DNA of 64,000 nucleotides from Selenomonadales bacterium (GTDB taxonomy: Bacteria; Bacillota; Negativicutes; Sporomusales; UBA7701): contig JARKPR010000003.1 in NCBI GenBank assembly GCA_029975165.1, positions 142,778-206,777 of the forward strand, read 5' to 3'. Of this stretch, positions 42,190 to 51,112 are shown piece after piece. The position numbers and the translations under genes are program-made. Under the pieces are notes generated by a model that did no database searches, was not told the DNA's origin, and worked only from the letters and a program-made list of their open reading frames with translations. Position 1 is the first letter of the stretch; each line of letters opens with the position of its first letter.

Positions 42190-43500
42190 TCACTTGTTTT
42201 TCAAGTACCGGGAAACTTCGGCGAAGGCGGCGGCGCTGGCGGCGATGGTGGCGGCGATGTCGTCGTCCGTGTGGGCCGCGGACATGAAGGCGGCTTCGAA
42301 TTGAGAGGGGGCGAGGTAGACGCCCTGGGCGAGCATGGCGTGGAAGTAGGCGCCGAAGGCGCCGACGTCGGCTTTTTTGGCGCTGTCGTAATCGTAGACG
42401 GGTTCGGCGGTGAAGAAGAGGCCGAACATCGAGCCAAGCTGGTGGTGCTGCAGTTCGAAGCCGAATTTCTCGGCCTGGGCTTTGACGCCGGCGCACAGGA
42501 CGGCGGTTTTTTCGCTGAGCTTGGCGTAGAAGCCGGGGATGCCGACGGCTTTGAGGGTGACGATGCCGGCCGTCATGGCGAGCGGGTTGCCGCTGAGGGT
42601 GCCGGCCTGGTAGACCGGCCCGGCGGGGGCGATGAGCTCCATGATGTCGCGCCGGCCGCCGTAGGCGCCGACCGGCAGGCCGCCGCCGATGACTTTGCCG
42701 AGGCAGGTGAGGTCGGGGGTGATGCCGTAGATTGCCTGGGCGCCGCCCAGGGCGACGCGGAAGCCGGACATGACTTCGTCGAAGATAAGGAGGCTTTCGT
42801 ATTTGGCGGTGAGGTCGCGCACCGCTTGCAGGTAGCCGCCCTGCGGCAGGACGAGGCCCATGTTGCCGGGCACCGGTTCGATGATGACGGCGGCGATGTC
42901 TTCGCCGTAGCGGTGGAAGATGTCGGCGAGGCCAGGGATGTCGTTGTAAGCGGCGGTGATGGTGGTGCCGGCGATGCTCTCCGGGACGCCGGGGCTGTCG
43001 GGGATGCCGAGGGTGGTGGCGCCGGAGCCGGCCTTTACGAGCAGGCTGTCGTGGTGGCCGTGGTAGCAGCCGGCGAATTTGACGATTTTGTCGCGCTTGG
43101 TGTAGGCGCGGGCCAGGCGCAGGGCACTCATGGTGGCCTCGGTGCCGGAGTTGACGAAGCGGACGAGGTCGATGGACGGGACGGCGGCCTTGACGAGTTC
43201 GGCGAGTTCGGTTTCGAGGAGCGTGGGGGCGCCGTAGCTGGTGCCGCGCCCGGCGGCCCCGCGCAGGGCCTCGGTGACGGCCGGGTGGGCGTGGCCGAGG
43301 ATGAGCGGGCCCCAGGAGCCGACGTAGTCGATGTATTCGTTGCCGTCGATGTCGTGGAGGCAGCTGCCGCTGGCGGCGGCGATGAAGGGGGGCGTGCCGC
43401 CGACGCCGCGGAAGGAGCGGACGGGGCTGTTGACGCCGCCGGGGATGTGCCGCTTGGCGGCGGCGAAGGCGGCGGCCGATTTGTCGAGGGTGAGGGCCAT
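42190..43500 (-). CDS. hemL: Glutamate-1-semialdehyde 2,1-aminomutase
   Basis: PLP enzyme that makes 5-aminolevulinate from glutamate-1-semialdehyde, the second step of the C5 tetrapyrrole route, 436 aa. The PLP lysine is in [18 protein letters not shown]; the N-terminus has [16 protein letters not shown] 43500 follows AAAGGAGG; the frame that continues upstream overlaps hemB and is not real. Last gene of the operon sirC-hemA-hemC-cobA/hemD-hemB-hemL, 13 bases after hemB. Confidence 0.96.
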   Translation of the reverse strand: MALTLDKSAAAFAAAKRHIPGGVNSPVRSFRGVGGTPPFIAAASGSCLHDIDGNEYIDYVGSWGPLILGHAHPAVTEALRGAAGRGTSYGAPTLLETELAELVKAAVPSIDLVRFVNSGTEATMSALRLARAYTKRDKIVKFAGCYHGHHDSLLVKAGSGATTLGIPDSPGVPESIAGTTITAAYNDIPGLADIFHRYGEDIAAVIIEPVPGNMGLVLPQGGYLQAVRDLTAKYESLLIFDEVMSGFRVALGGAQAIYGITPDLTCLGKVIGGGLPVGAYGGRRDIMELIAPAGPVYQAGTLSGNPLAMTAGIVTLKAVGIPGFYAKLSEKTAVLCAGVKAQAEKFGFELQHHQLGSMFGLFFTAEPVYDYDSAKKADVGAFGAYFHAMLAQGVYLAPSQFEAAFMSAAHTDDDIAATIAASAAAFAEVSRYLKNK

Positions 43501-43513
43501 GGTCGTTCCTCCT

Positions 43514-44488
43514 TTATCGCTGGAGCCAGCGGACGGCGTCCAGGGCGTGGTAGGTGATGATGATGTCGGCGCCGGCCCGCTTGATGCCGGTGAGCGTTTC
43601 GAGGACGATGCGCGGTTCGTCGACCCAGCCGTTGGCCGCGGCCGCCTTGACCATGGCGTATTCGCCGCTGACGTTGTAGGCGGCGACGGGCAGGAGGAAG
43701 TCGTCCTTGACCTGGCGGACGATGTCGAGGTAGGCGAGGGCCGGCTTGACCATGACGATGTCGGCGCCTTCCTCGATGTCGAGCTCGACTTCCTTGATGG
43801 CCTCGCGGGCGTTGGCCGGGTCCATCTGGTAGGAGCGGCGGTCGCCGAACTGGGGGGCCGACTGGGCGGCGTCGCGGAAGGGGCCGTAGTAGGCGGAGGC
43901 GTATTTGGCGGCATAGGACATGATCGATACTTTTTCGTAGCCTTCGGCGTCGAGCAGGTCGCGGATGGCGGCGACGCGGCCGTCCATCATGTCCGAGGGG
44001 GCGACCATGTCGGCGCCGGCCGCGGCGTGGCTGAGGGCGGTGCGGGCGATGAGGGCGAGGCTGGCGTCGTTGTCGACGTCGCCGTCCTTGATGCAGCCGC
44101 AGTGGCCGTGGCTGGTGTATTCGCACATGCAGACGTCGGTGATGACGGCCAGCTCGGGCATAGCGTCCTTGATGAGGGCCACGGCCCGCTGGACGGGCTG
44201 GTTGGCGTCCCAGGCGCTGGAGCCCTGGTCGTCCTTGTAGTCGGGCAGGCCGAAGACGAGCACGGCGGGGATGCCGAGGCCGTGGGCCGCCTTGGCCTCG
44301 GCGACGGCCATGTCGGCCGACAGGTGATGGATGCCGGGCATAGAGGGTATCTCGTTTCTGACTTTTTCGCCCGGGACAACGAACAGCGGGTAGACGAAGT
44401 CGGCGGGCGCGAGGACGGTTTCGCGCACCAGGGCGCGGATGGCGGCCGAGGCCCGCAGGCGGCGCGGGCGGATGAGCGGTTTTGTCAT
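43514..44488 (-). CDS. hemB: Porphobilinogen synthase (5-aminolevulinate dehydratase)
   Basis: Joins two 5-aminolevulinate molecules into porphobilinogen, 324 aa. Zinc ligands are in [14 protein letters not shown]; the active-site lysines are in [17 protein letters not shown] and [13 protein letters not shown] 44488 follows AGGAGG and overlaps the stop of the upstream cobA/hemD fusion in an ATGA arrangement, so the two are coupled. The long frame to 45937 is out-of-frame shadow. Confidence 0.96.
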   Translation of the reverse strand: MTKPLIRPRRLRASAAIRALVRETVLAPADFVYPLFVVPGEKVRNEIPSMPGIHHLSADMAVAEAKAAHGLGIPAVLVFGLPDYKDDQGSSAWDANQPVQRAVALIKDAMPELAVITDVCMCEYTSHGHCGCIKDGDVDNDASLALIARTALSHAAAGADMVAPSDMMDGRVAAIRDLLDAEGYEKVSIMSYAAKYASAYYGPFRDAAQSAPQFGDRRSYQMDPANAREAIKEVELDIEEGADIVMVKPALAYLDIVRQVKDDFLLPVAAYNVSGEYAMVKAAAANGWVDEPRIVLETLTGIKRAGADIIITYHALDAVRWLQR

Positions 44489-46011
44489 GCCAACTCCTCC
44501 TTGTATAGGGTGCCGATGGCCTCGACGAGGCCGGCGATGGTGAATTCCTCGGCGATGATGTCGGGGGTGATGCCTTTTTCCAGGCAGGTGGCGGCGGTGA
44601 CGGGACCGATGCAGGCGACCCTGGCCCTGGCCACGAGGGCCGGGCCGTCCGGCCCGAGCAGGCCGAGCAGGTTGGTGACGGTGGACGAGCTGGTGAAGGT
44701 GACGAGGTCGATGGCGCCGGCGGCCAAAGCGCCGGCGAGGCTTTGGCCGTCGCTGTCGCCGCCGACGGTGCGGTAGGCGGCGACGACGTCGACTTCCGCC
44801 CCCGCTGCCCGCAGTTTGTCTGGCAGGAGGTCGCGGGCCACGGCGGCCCGGGGGATGAGCACCTTCATGCCGGGGGTGACGCGGCCTTCGAGGGCGGCGA
44901 CGATGCCTTCGGCGCGGAATTCGGCCGGGACGACGTCGGCGAGGATGCCCTGGCCGCGCAGCCGCTCGGCGGTGGCGACGCCGATGGCGGCCACCTTGCG
45001 GCCGCCGAGGGCCCGGGCGTCGAGCCCGGCGCCGTGCAGGCGGGCGAAAAAGTGGTCGACGCCGTTGGCGCTGGTGAAGATCAGCCAGTCGTAGGCGGCG
45101 AGGCCGGCGATGGCGGCATCGAGGGGGGCGTAGTCTTCGGGGGGGACGAGCTTGATGGCCGGGGCTTCGAGGCACTCCGCTCCCAGTTCTTCCAGGGCGG
45201 TCGTAAGGATGCTGGCCTGGTCGCGGGCTCTGGTGACCAGCACCCGTTTGCCGAACAGCGGCTTGCGGTCGAACCAGGCGAGCTTGGCGCGCAGGGCGGC
45301 GACTTCGCCGACAAGGAAGACGGCCGGCGGCTTGAGGCCGCGGGCGGCGACGTCGGCCGCCGCCTGGCCGAGGGTGGTGACGAGGACCTGCTGCCCGGGC
45401 TTGGTGCCCCAGCGGATAACGGCGGCCGGCGTGGCCGCCGGCCGGCCGTGCGCTATCAGTTGGCCGGTTATGTGGGGGAGGTTTTCGACCCCCATGAGGA
45501 AGACGAGCGTGTCCGCCCCTTGGGCGAGTTTGTCCCAGCGGAGCGAGGATGCGCTTTTCGCGGCGTCCTCGTGACCGGTGACGACGGTGAACGAGGCGGC
45601 GAGGCCGCGGTGGGTGACGGGAATGCCGGCGTAGGCGGGCACGGCGACGGCCGAGGTGACGCCGGGGACGATTTCGAAGGGGATGCCGGCGGCGGCCAGT
45701 TCGAGGGCCTCCTCCCCGCCCCGGCCGAAGACGAACGGGTCGCCGCCCTTGAGGCGGACGACGGTTTTGCCCTCCAGGGCCTTGGCGACGAGCAGGGCGT
45801 TGATGTCTTCCTGGCGCATGGTGTGGTCGCTGGAGGCCTTGCCGACGTAAATCAACTCGACGTCGGGGCGGGCGCAGGCGAGCAGGCGGTCGTCGGCCAG
45901 GCGGTCGTAGACGATGCAGTCGGCCCTGGCAACGCACTCCCGCCCTTTGACGGTTATCAGCTTGTAATCCCCGGGGCCGGCGCCCACGAGGTAGACTTGG
46001 CCATTATTCAT
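44485..46011 (-). CDS. cobA-hemD: Uroporphyrinogen-III C-methyltransferase / uroporphyrinogen-III synthase fusion
   Basis: A 508-aa bifunctional protein. The N-terminal half (about 1-245) is a SAM methyltransferase with [35 protein letters not shown] and [18 protein letters not shown], which methylates uroporphyrinogen III to precorrin-2. The C-terminal half (about 250-505) is HemD, which closes hydroxymethylbilane to uroporphyrinogen III ([45 protein letters not shown]). ATG 46011 follows AAGGAGG; it overlaps hemC by eight bases. The fusion joins the branch point of heme and siroheme/cobalamin synthesis and is common in Bacillota. Confidence 0.95.
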   Translation of the reverse strand: MNNGQVYLVGAGPGDYKLITVKGRECVARADCIVYDRLADDRLLACARPDVELIYVGKASSDHTMRQEDINALLVAKALEGKTVVRLKGGDPFVFGRGGEEALELAAAGIPFEIVPGVTSAVAVPAYAGIPVTHRGLAASFTVVTGHEDAAKSASSLRWDKLAQGADTLVFLMGVENLPHITGQLIAHGRPAATPAAVIRWGTKPGQQVLVTTLGQAAADVAARGLKPPAVFLVGEVAALRAKLAWFDRKPLFGKRVLVTRARDQASILTTALEELGAECLEAPAIKLVPPEDYAPLDAAIAGLAAYDWLIFTSANGVDHFFARLHGAGLDARALGGRKVAAIGVATAERLRGQGILADVVPAEFRAEGIVAALEGRVTPGMKVLIPRAAVARDLLPDKLRAAGAEVDVVAAYRTVGGDSDGQSLAGALAAGAIDLVTFTSSSTVTNLLGLLGPDGPALVARARVACIGPVTAATCLEKGITPDIIAEEFTIAGLVEAIGTLYKEELA

Positions 46012-46957
46012 CGGCATCCTCCTTGTCCCGGCCGTAGCCGACGAGGCCGGCGAGTATTTCCCGGCCGCCGGCCGCGTACATGCGGCGGGCCAGGGTGCGG
46101 CCGAGGGCCGCGGCATCCGCCGGCGGGCCGCTGACGGCGTCTTTGAGCCGTGTGCGGCCGTCGCCGGATAAGATGACGGCGTCGAGGACGAGCGCGGCCC
46201 CTTCGATGCGGCCGAAGACGCCGATGGGCACCTGGCAGCCGCCTTCGACTTCGTGCAGGAAAGCGCGCTCGGCGGTCACGGCCGCCGCCGTTTCTTCGTG
46301 GTGGAGGAAGGCGAGCAGGCCGAGCACACGCTCGTCGCCGGCACGGGCCTCGATGGCCAGCGCTCCCTGGCCGACGGCCGGCAGGCAGATGTCCCGCGGC
46401 AGGACCTCGGTGATGCGGTCCTGCCAGCCCAGCCGCGCAAGGCCGGCGACGGCGAGGACGATGGCGTCGAGCTCGCGGCTGGCCAGTTTGGCGAGCCGGG
46501 TGTCAAGGTTGCCGCGCAGGTCGGCGATGGCGAGGTCGGGCCGGGCGGCGAGGAGCTGGGCTTTGCGCCGCAGGCTGGAGGTGCCGACGCGCGCCCCGCG
46601 GGGCAGGTTGGCGAGCGTGCCGTACTTGGGGCTGATGAGGGCGTCGCCGGGGTCGACCCGTTCGGTGACGGCGGCGAGGACGAGGCCGGGCGGCAGCGCG
46701 GTGGGCATGTCCTTGAGGCTGTGGACGGCGAGGTCGATGCCGCCGGCGAGCAGCTCTTTCTCCAGTTCCTTGGTGAACAGGCCTTTGCCGCCGATCTTGG
46801 CCAGGGGCACGTCGAGGATCTTGTCCCCGGTGGTGAGGATGTGCTTTAAGGATACTGCGGCGTCCGGGTAGCGCCGGCGGAGGCGGCCGGCGACGTGCTC
46901 GGCCTGCCAGAGGGCCAGCTTACTGCCGCGGGTGCCGACGACAATTTTCGCGGTCAC
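46004..46957 (-). CDS. hemC: Porphobilinogen deaminase (hydroxymethylbilane synthase)
   Basis: Polymerises four porphobilinogens to hydroxymethylbilane, 317 aa. The dipyrromethane cofactor cysteine is in EVEGGCQVPIGVF (about 242); the substrate loops VGTRGSKLALWQ, HSLKDMPT and GTSSLRRKAQL are intact. Start GTG 46957 follows GAGAGGAAG. The gene overlaps hemA (38 bases upstream) and cobA/hemD (eight bases downstream). Confidence 0.96.
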   Translation of the reverse strand: MTAKIVVGTRGSKLALWQAEHVAGRLRRRYPDAAVSLKHILTTGDKILDVPLAKIGGKGLFTKELEKELLAGGIDLAVHSLKDMPTALPPGLVLAAVTERVDPGDALISPKYGTLANLPRGARVGTSSLRRKAQLLAARPDLAIADLRGNLDTRLAKLASRELDAIVLAVAGLARLGWQDRITEVLPRDICLPAVGQGALAIEARAGDERVLGLLAFLHHEETAAAVTAERAFLHEVEGGCQVPIGVFGRIEGAALVLDAVILSGDGRTRLKDAVSGPPADAAALGRTLARRMYAAGGREILAGLVGYGRDKEDADE

Positions 46958-48236
46958 GGTGTTCTTCCTCTCCTGCTTCTTCCAGCTTGAACAGGGTGCG
47001 CAGCGCCTCCAGGTAGTAGTGCTCCCGGCCGGTGCCCGCCGCCTCGGTGACGTTGACGATCGGATCGCGGAGAATCTTGCGCATCAGCATTTTGGACATA
47101 TTTTCGATGACTCTGCGCTCTTCCGGGGGGGCGTCGGGCAGCTTGGCGAAGGCCCGCTTGACGACCCGCTGGCGGATGCGCTCGGCTTTGGCGGTAAGGC
47201 CGGCGAGGGTGGGCCGGAAGGCGAGGTAGCGGAACTTGGCCAGCACTTCGGCGACGGCTTCTTCGATGATGGCTCCGGCGGCCTGCGCCTCCTGGAGCCG
47301 CTCGCGCATATTGGATTCGACGACCGCTTCGAGGGCGTCGATGTTGTAAAGGCGGACGCCGGCGATGGCCTCGACCTCGGGTTCGACGTCGCGGGGCACG
47401 GCGATGTCGATGAAGATGATCGGCCGGCCGGCCCGCTTGGGCATGAGGTGGGCGACGTCCCAGGCGCGGATGATGTAGTGGGGGGCGCCGGTGGAGGTGA
47501 TGACGATGTCGGCGTCGACGGCGCATTTCATGAAGTCTTCGAAGGGCACGGCGACGCCGTGGAATTTGTCGGCCAGGGCGACGGCGCGGTCGAAGTTGCG
47601 GTTGGAGACGAACACCGTGCGCACGCCGTTGTCGACGAGGTGGCGGGCGGTGAGTTCGCTCATCTCGCCGGCGCCGAGGACGAGGACGTTGGAGCAGGAC
47701 AAGTCGCCGAAGACGTTTCTGGCGAGCTCGACGGCGGCGTAGCTGACCGATACGGCGCTGTAGGCGATGCGCGTCCTGGTGCGCACCTTTTTGCCGGCGG
47801 CGATGGCGCGGTGGAAGAGGGTGTTGAGGACGGTGCCGGTGGTGGCGCTGTCGCGGGCGACGGAGTAGGCTTTCTTGACCTGGCTGAGGATCTGGCCCTC
47901 GCCGACGACGAGCGAGTCGAGGCTGGCCGCCACCCGCAGGAGGTGGCGAATACAGTCGTCGTCTTTATAGTAGAAAAGGTAGGCGGACACGGCGAAGCGG
48001 CCGCCGGTCATGCTGGCGAGGTATTCCTCCAGCACCGGCAGGGCGTCGTCGGCGTCGTCGACGGCCGCGTACATTTCGGTGCGGTTGCAGGTGGAAAGGA
48101 TGACACATTCGTAGATTTCGTCGTACTCGTACAGGCGCCTCAGCCCGTGCCGGACCTGGTCCTCGGACAGGGAGAAGCATTCGCGGATCTCGACCGGGGC
48201 GGTTTTATGATTGAGTCCCAAAACGACTAACTGCAT
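46920..48236 (-). CDS. hemA: Glutamyl-tRNA reductase
   Basis: First step of the C5 route: reduces glutamyl-tRNA(Glu) to glutamate-1-semialdehyde, 438 aa. The catalytic cysteine is in LSTCNRTEMYA (about 50), the NADPH domain has VLVLGAGEMSELTARHL, and a C-terminal dimerisation helix bundle follows. ATG 48236 begins MQLVVLGLNHKTAPVEIRE. It overlaps sirC upstream by 32 bases and hemC downstream by 38 bases, an unusually tight packing. Heme feedback control is known for HemA in other bacteria but nothing in sequence shows it here. Confidence 0.96.
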   Translation of the reverse strand: MQLVVLGLNHKTAPVEIRECFSLSEDQVRHGLRRLYEYDEIYECVILSTCNRTEMYAAVDDADDALPVLEEYLASMTGGRFAVSAYLFYYKDDDCIRHLLRVAASLDSLVVGEGQILSQVKKAYSVARDSATTGTVLNTLFHRAIAAGKKVRTRTRIAYSAVSVSYAAVELARNVFGDLSCSNVLVLGAGEMSELTARHLVDNGVRTVFVSNRNFDRAVALADKFHGVAVPFEDFMKCAVDADIVITSTGAPHYIIRAWDVAHLMPKRAGRPIIFIDIAVPRDVEPEVEAIAGVRLYNIDALEAVVESNMRERLQEAQAAGAIIEEAVAEVLAKFRYLAFRPTLAGLTAKAERIRQRVVKRAFAKLPDAPPEERRVIENMSKMLMRKILRDPIVNVTEAAGTGREHYYLEALRTLFKLEEAGEEEHRDRENCRRHPRQ

Positions 48237-48849
48237 GTAGTATCTTCTCCTCAGCCTCGCGCTCTTTGCCGGCCCTGAGCAGGGCGAGCACCTCGCCGCC
48301 CAGCGCCTCGCGCCAGAATTCGCCCCGCGCGGCGGCGGTGGCGAGCTTGTCCTTGACCTCGCCGCGCAGCCTGGCCAGCAGGGCCAGGCAGGTCCCGTAC
48401 TCCGGGCCGTAGCGCTCCTCGAGCTCGCGGCGGAGCAGGCGGGCGAGGGCCGGGCTGCCGCCGCCCGTGGACACGGTGATGACGAGGTCGCCGCGGACGA
48501 CGCGGGAGGGGACGGTGAAATCGCATAGCTCGGGGACGTCGGCGACGTTGACGAGCGCCCCGCCCCGCCGCGCCTCGGTGGCGGCTTCACGGTTGGCGGC
48601 GCTGTCATCGGTGGCGCAGATGACGATAAAACAATTTTCTATCGCTCCCGGCCGGTAGGCAGCCGGTTTATGAATGATGTCGCCGGCGGCCGCCAACGCC
48701 GCCAGGCGCGGCGTGAGCGCCGGGCTGAGCACGGTTACGCGGGCGCCGGCGGCCAGCAGGGCCTCGGCCTTGCGCTCGGCCACCGCCCCGCCGCCGATCA
48801 CCAGGCAGTCGCGCCCGGCAAGCCGCAGATTGACTGGATAGACGGCCAT
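48205..48849 (-). CDS. sirC: Precorrin-2 dehydrogenase / sirohydrochlorin ferrochelatase
   Basis: A 214-aa NAD-dependent enzyme of the CysG-N/Met8 group that oxidises precorrin-2 to sirohydrochlorin. The NAD loop is LVIGGGAVAERKAEALL (about 17-33), with DDSAANREAATEARR and NVADVPELCDFTVPS following. ATG 48849 (MAVYPVNLRLAG) lies seven bases after GGGGGA; the ATG at 48864 lacks a site. It is the first gene of the tetrapyrrole operon and leads into siroheme or cobalamin. Whether it also inserts iron is not certain for this short form. Confidence 0.93.
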   Translation of the reverse strand: MAVYPVNLRLAGRDCLVIGGGAVAERKAEALLAAGARVTVLSPALTPRLAALAAAGDIIHKPAAYRPGAIENCFIVICATDDSAANREAATEARRGGALVNVADVPELCDFTVPSRVVRGDLVITVSTGGGSPALARLLRRELEERYGPEYGTCLALLARLRGEVKDKLATAAARGEFWREALGGEVLALLRAGKEREAEEKILHAVSRFGTQS

Positions 48850-48910
48850 TTCCTCATCCCCCATGACTGTTAATAGTTCCGCGTCAAGGGTGGAATATCC
48901 TGCTTACTTA

Positions 48911-49148
48911 GGCCGTTCAGAAACCCTCAGATGCAAGGCGCACCGGAGGCTGACACCACCGTTTCCTCCGCGACAACGTTCATATGCGTTGTTTGCACAG
49001 GATCGGTTTAACAGCATCGCGCGTACACGGGACGTACGCTGAGGATGGCAGCCGACGACGGCCCTGGATGGGCCTAGTCCCGGGCGCGCCATGGACGGCA
49101 TAGCGCCCGGGGGGGAGCAACGGCGCAGATGGGGGGTTCTGGACGGCC
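48911..49148. repeat. Palindromic intergenic element, copy B
   Basis: Fills most of the 304-bp gap between sirC and the PBP2 gene. Arms GGCCGTTCAGAAACCCTCAG (from 48911) and, on the other strand from 49148, GGCCGTCCAGAACCCCCCAT are inverted copies. The core near 49015-49060 has CGCGTACACGGGACGTACGC then CAGCCGACGACGG, closely matching the element at 29664-29795. No ORF of note lies here; the promoter of the hem operon must sit near 48860-48910. Confidence 0.6.
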
Positions 49149-49153
49149 GTACT

Positions 49154-50983
49154 CTAGTCGGACTGGCCGGGGGCGGGGGGCGTGATCTGCCCCTGCGGCA
49201 GGCCGAAATATGCTTCCAGCACTTTGCGCACGACCGGGCCGGCGGTGACCGAGCCGTCGCCGCCGTCCTCGACGAGGGCGGCGACGACGATCTCCGGCCG
49301 GGCCGCCGGCGCGTAGCAGGCAAACCACGAATGGGTGGTGCCCCGCCCCGTCTCCGCCGAGCCGGTTTTGCCGGCCGCCGTGCTTTTGAAGCCCTGGAAT
49401 ATGGAGGCCGCCGTCCCGCGGGCGACGACGGCTTCGAGGCCGCGGCGGATGACGTCCCAGTTTTCGGGGGCGAGGTAGACGGTGCGGGCGACGACCGGGG
49501 GAAAGGTCTCGCGCGGTGTGCCGTCGGCGGCCAGCACCTTGCTGACGAGGTAGGGCCGGTAGATGACGCCGCCGTTGGCCGCGGCCATCAGCAGGTTGGC
49601 CTGCTGGAGGAGGGTGGCCAGGTAATAGCCCTGGCCGATGGCGGCGATGATCGTTTCGCCGGGATACCATTGTTCGCCGTAGGTCGCCTGTTTCCATTCC
49701 TCGGTGGGGACGGCGCCGCCGGCTTCGCCCGGCAGCCCGATGCCCGTCTTTTGGCCGAGGCCGAACGTAAGGGCGTACGATGCCAGGGCGTCAGCCCCCA
49801 GGCGGCGGCCGAGCTCGTAGAATACGGGGTCGCTGGACATGGAAATGGCTCCTTCGAGGTTGAGCTTTCCCAGGCCTTTGGGGGCCCAGCCGGAAAATTT
49901 CCAGCCGCTGAGGTAGTAGGCTCCCGTGTCTTCGAAGATTTCCGCCGGCGTGACCAGGCCGCGGTCGAGGGCGGCGGCGGCGGTGACGATTTTGAATACC
50001 GAGCCGGGGGGATAGGCGTTCTGGGTGACCCGGTTGGTGAGGGGGTCATCGGGGTTGGCGAGCAGGGCGGCCCAGTCTTTGGCGGAGATGCCGGCGGCGA
50101 AGATGTTGGGGTCGTAGGCCGGAGTGGTGGCGAGGACAAGCACGGCGCCGCTGCGGACGTCGAGGACGATGACGCCGCCGCCCTTGGCCGGTTCGCCGAT
50201 GCTGCGGGCAACGGCGATCTGGGCGGCGAGGCTTTCCTCCGCCGTCTTCTGCAGGTTGGCGTCGAGCGTCAGCGCGAGGCCGTTGCCGGGGATGGCCGCT
50301 TTTTCGCCCGCCATGCCGACTTCCTTGCCCTGGGCGTTGACCTCGACCTGGCGGCCGCCGGCCACGCCGCGCAGGACATCTTCCCACACGAGCTCCAGGC
50401 CGTCATTGCCGATGAGGTCGCCGGGGCTGTAGCCGGCGTCCTTCCTGGTGGCGTATTCCTCGGCGCTGATGCGGCCGACGTAGCCGAACACGTGGGCGGC
50501 CAGCTTGCCGTAGAGGTAGTACCTGACCGGGATGGCTTCGACGACGACGCCGGGCAGCGCGGCCTTGCGCTCTTCGACGGCGGCGAGGACGGCCGGGCCG
50601 GCGTCGCGGATGATGGGCACGGGGGTGTAGGGAATGTCCTTGCCGGCCGCCAGCAGGGCGTCGACCTCGCCGGGGGGCAGGCCGGCGAGGGAGGCGAGGA
50701 AGGGCGTGACGGCCTGGGGATTGGTGTATTCGGCGAGGATGACGGAGACGGCGAAGCTCGGGCGGTTGCTGACGAGGACGGCGCCGTTGCGGTCGTAGAT
50801 GGTGCCGCGCGGCGCCTGGGTGTAAAGCCGGCGCAGCCGGTTGTCCTCGGCGATCTTTTTGTACTGCGCGCCCTGCAGGAGCTGCAGCCAGGCCAGCCGC
50901 AGGACGAGCAGGCCGATGACGGCGATGATTATCACGGCCAGCACGCGGAACCGCCGCGCCTTTTCGATGTCCCACACGCTCAT
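49154..50983 (-). CDS. mrdA: Penicillin-binding protein 2 (class B transpeptidase)
   Basis: Peptidoglycan cross-linking enzyme of the elongation machinery, 609 aa, with one N-terminal membrane anchor (about 14-36) and the rest outside. The N-terminal pedestal starts APRGTIYDRNGAVLVSN. Transpeptidase motifs: SxxK in PPGSVFKIV (about 320), the second-motif serine in ISMSSDPVFYELG, and KTG in AAGKTGSAETG. ATG 50983 follows GGGAG. No rodA or mreBCD genes are adjacent; the LCP gene upstream ends at its own terminator. Confidence 0.94.
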   Translation of the reverse strand: MSVWDIEKARRFRVLAVIIIAVIGLLVLRLAWLQLLQGAQYKKIAEDNRLRRLYTQAPRGTIYDRNGAVLVSNRPSFAVSVILAEYTNPQAVTPFLASLAGLPPGEVDALLAAGKDIPYTPVPIIRDAGPAVLAAVEERKAALPGVVVEAIPVRYYLYGKLAAHVFGYVGRISAEEYATRKDAGYSPGDLIGNDGLELVWEDVLRGVAGGRQVEVNAQGKEVGMAGEKAAIPGNGLALTLDANLQKTAEESLAAQIAVARSIGEPAKGGGVIVLDVRSGAVLVLATTPAYDPNIFAAGISAKDWAALLANPDDPLTNRVTQNAYPPGSVFKIVTAAAALDRGLVTPAEIFEDTGAYYLSGWKFSGWAPKGLGKLNLEGAISMSSDPVFYELGRRLGADALASYALTFGLGQKTGIGLPGEAGGAVPTEEWKQATYGEQWYPGETIIAAIGQGYYLATLLQQANLLMAAANGGVIYRPYLVSKVLAADGTPRETFPPVVARTVYLAPENWDVIRRGLEAVVARGTAASIFQGFKSTAAGKTGSAETGRGTTHSWFACYAPAARPEIVVAALVEDGGDGSVTAGPVVRKVLEAYFGLPQGQITPPAPGQSD

Positions 50984-51033
50984 TCGCTCCCTGCGATGAC
51001 GAAATAGCTAACTTTTTTATTGTGTCCGCCGGC

Positions 51034-51062
51034 AAAAAAAATAGCCCCCGGAAAGGGGGGTG
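51034..51062 (-). terminator. Terminator after the LCP gene
   Basis: On the minus strand CCCCC-TTTCC-GGGGG then CTA and eight T, between the LCP stop codon and the start of the PBP2 gene. It shows that the two are separate transcripts. Confidence 0.8.
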
Positions 51063-51112
51063 AAGGTGCATCAGAGGGATCTACACGGACTTCCTAGGCA
51101 GTCCCCAGGTTT

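Noticed and set aside
48865..48910. A cobalamin riboswitch before the sirC-hemA operon
   Set aside because: No B12-box sequence or room for the full fold; the gap is mostly the palindromic element.
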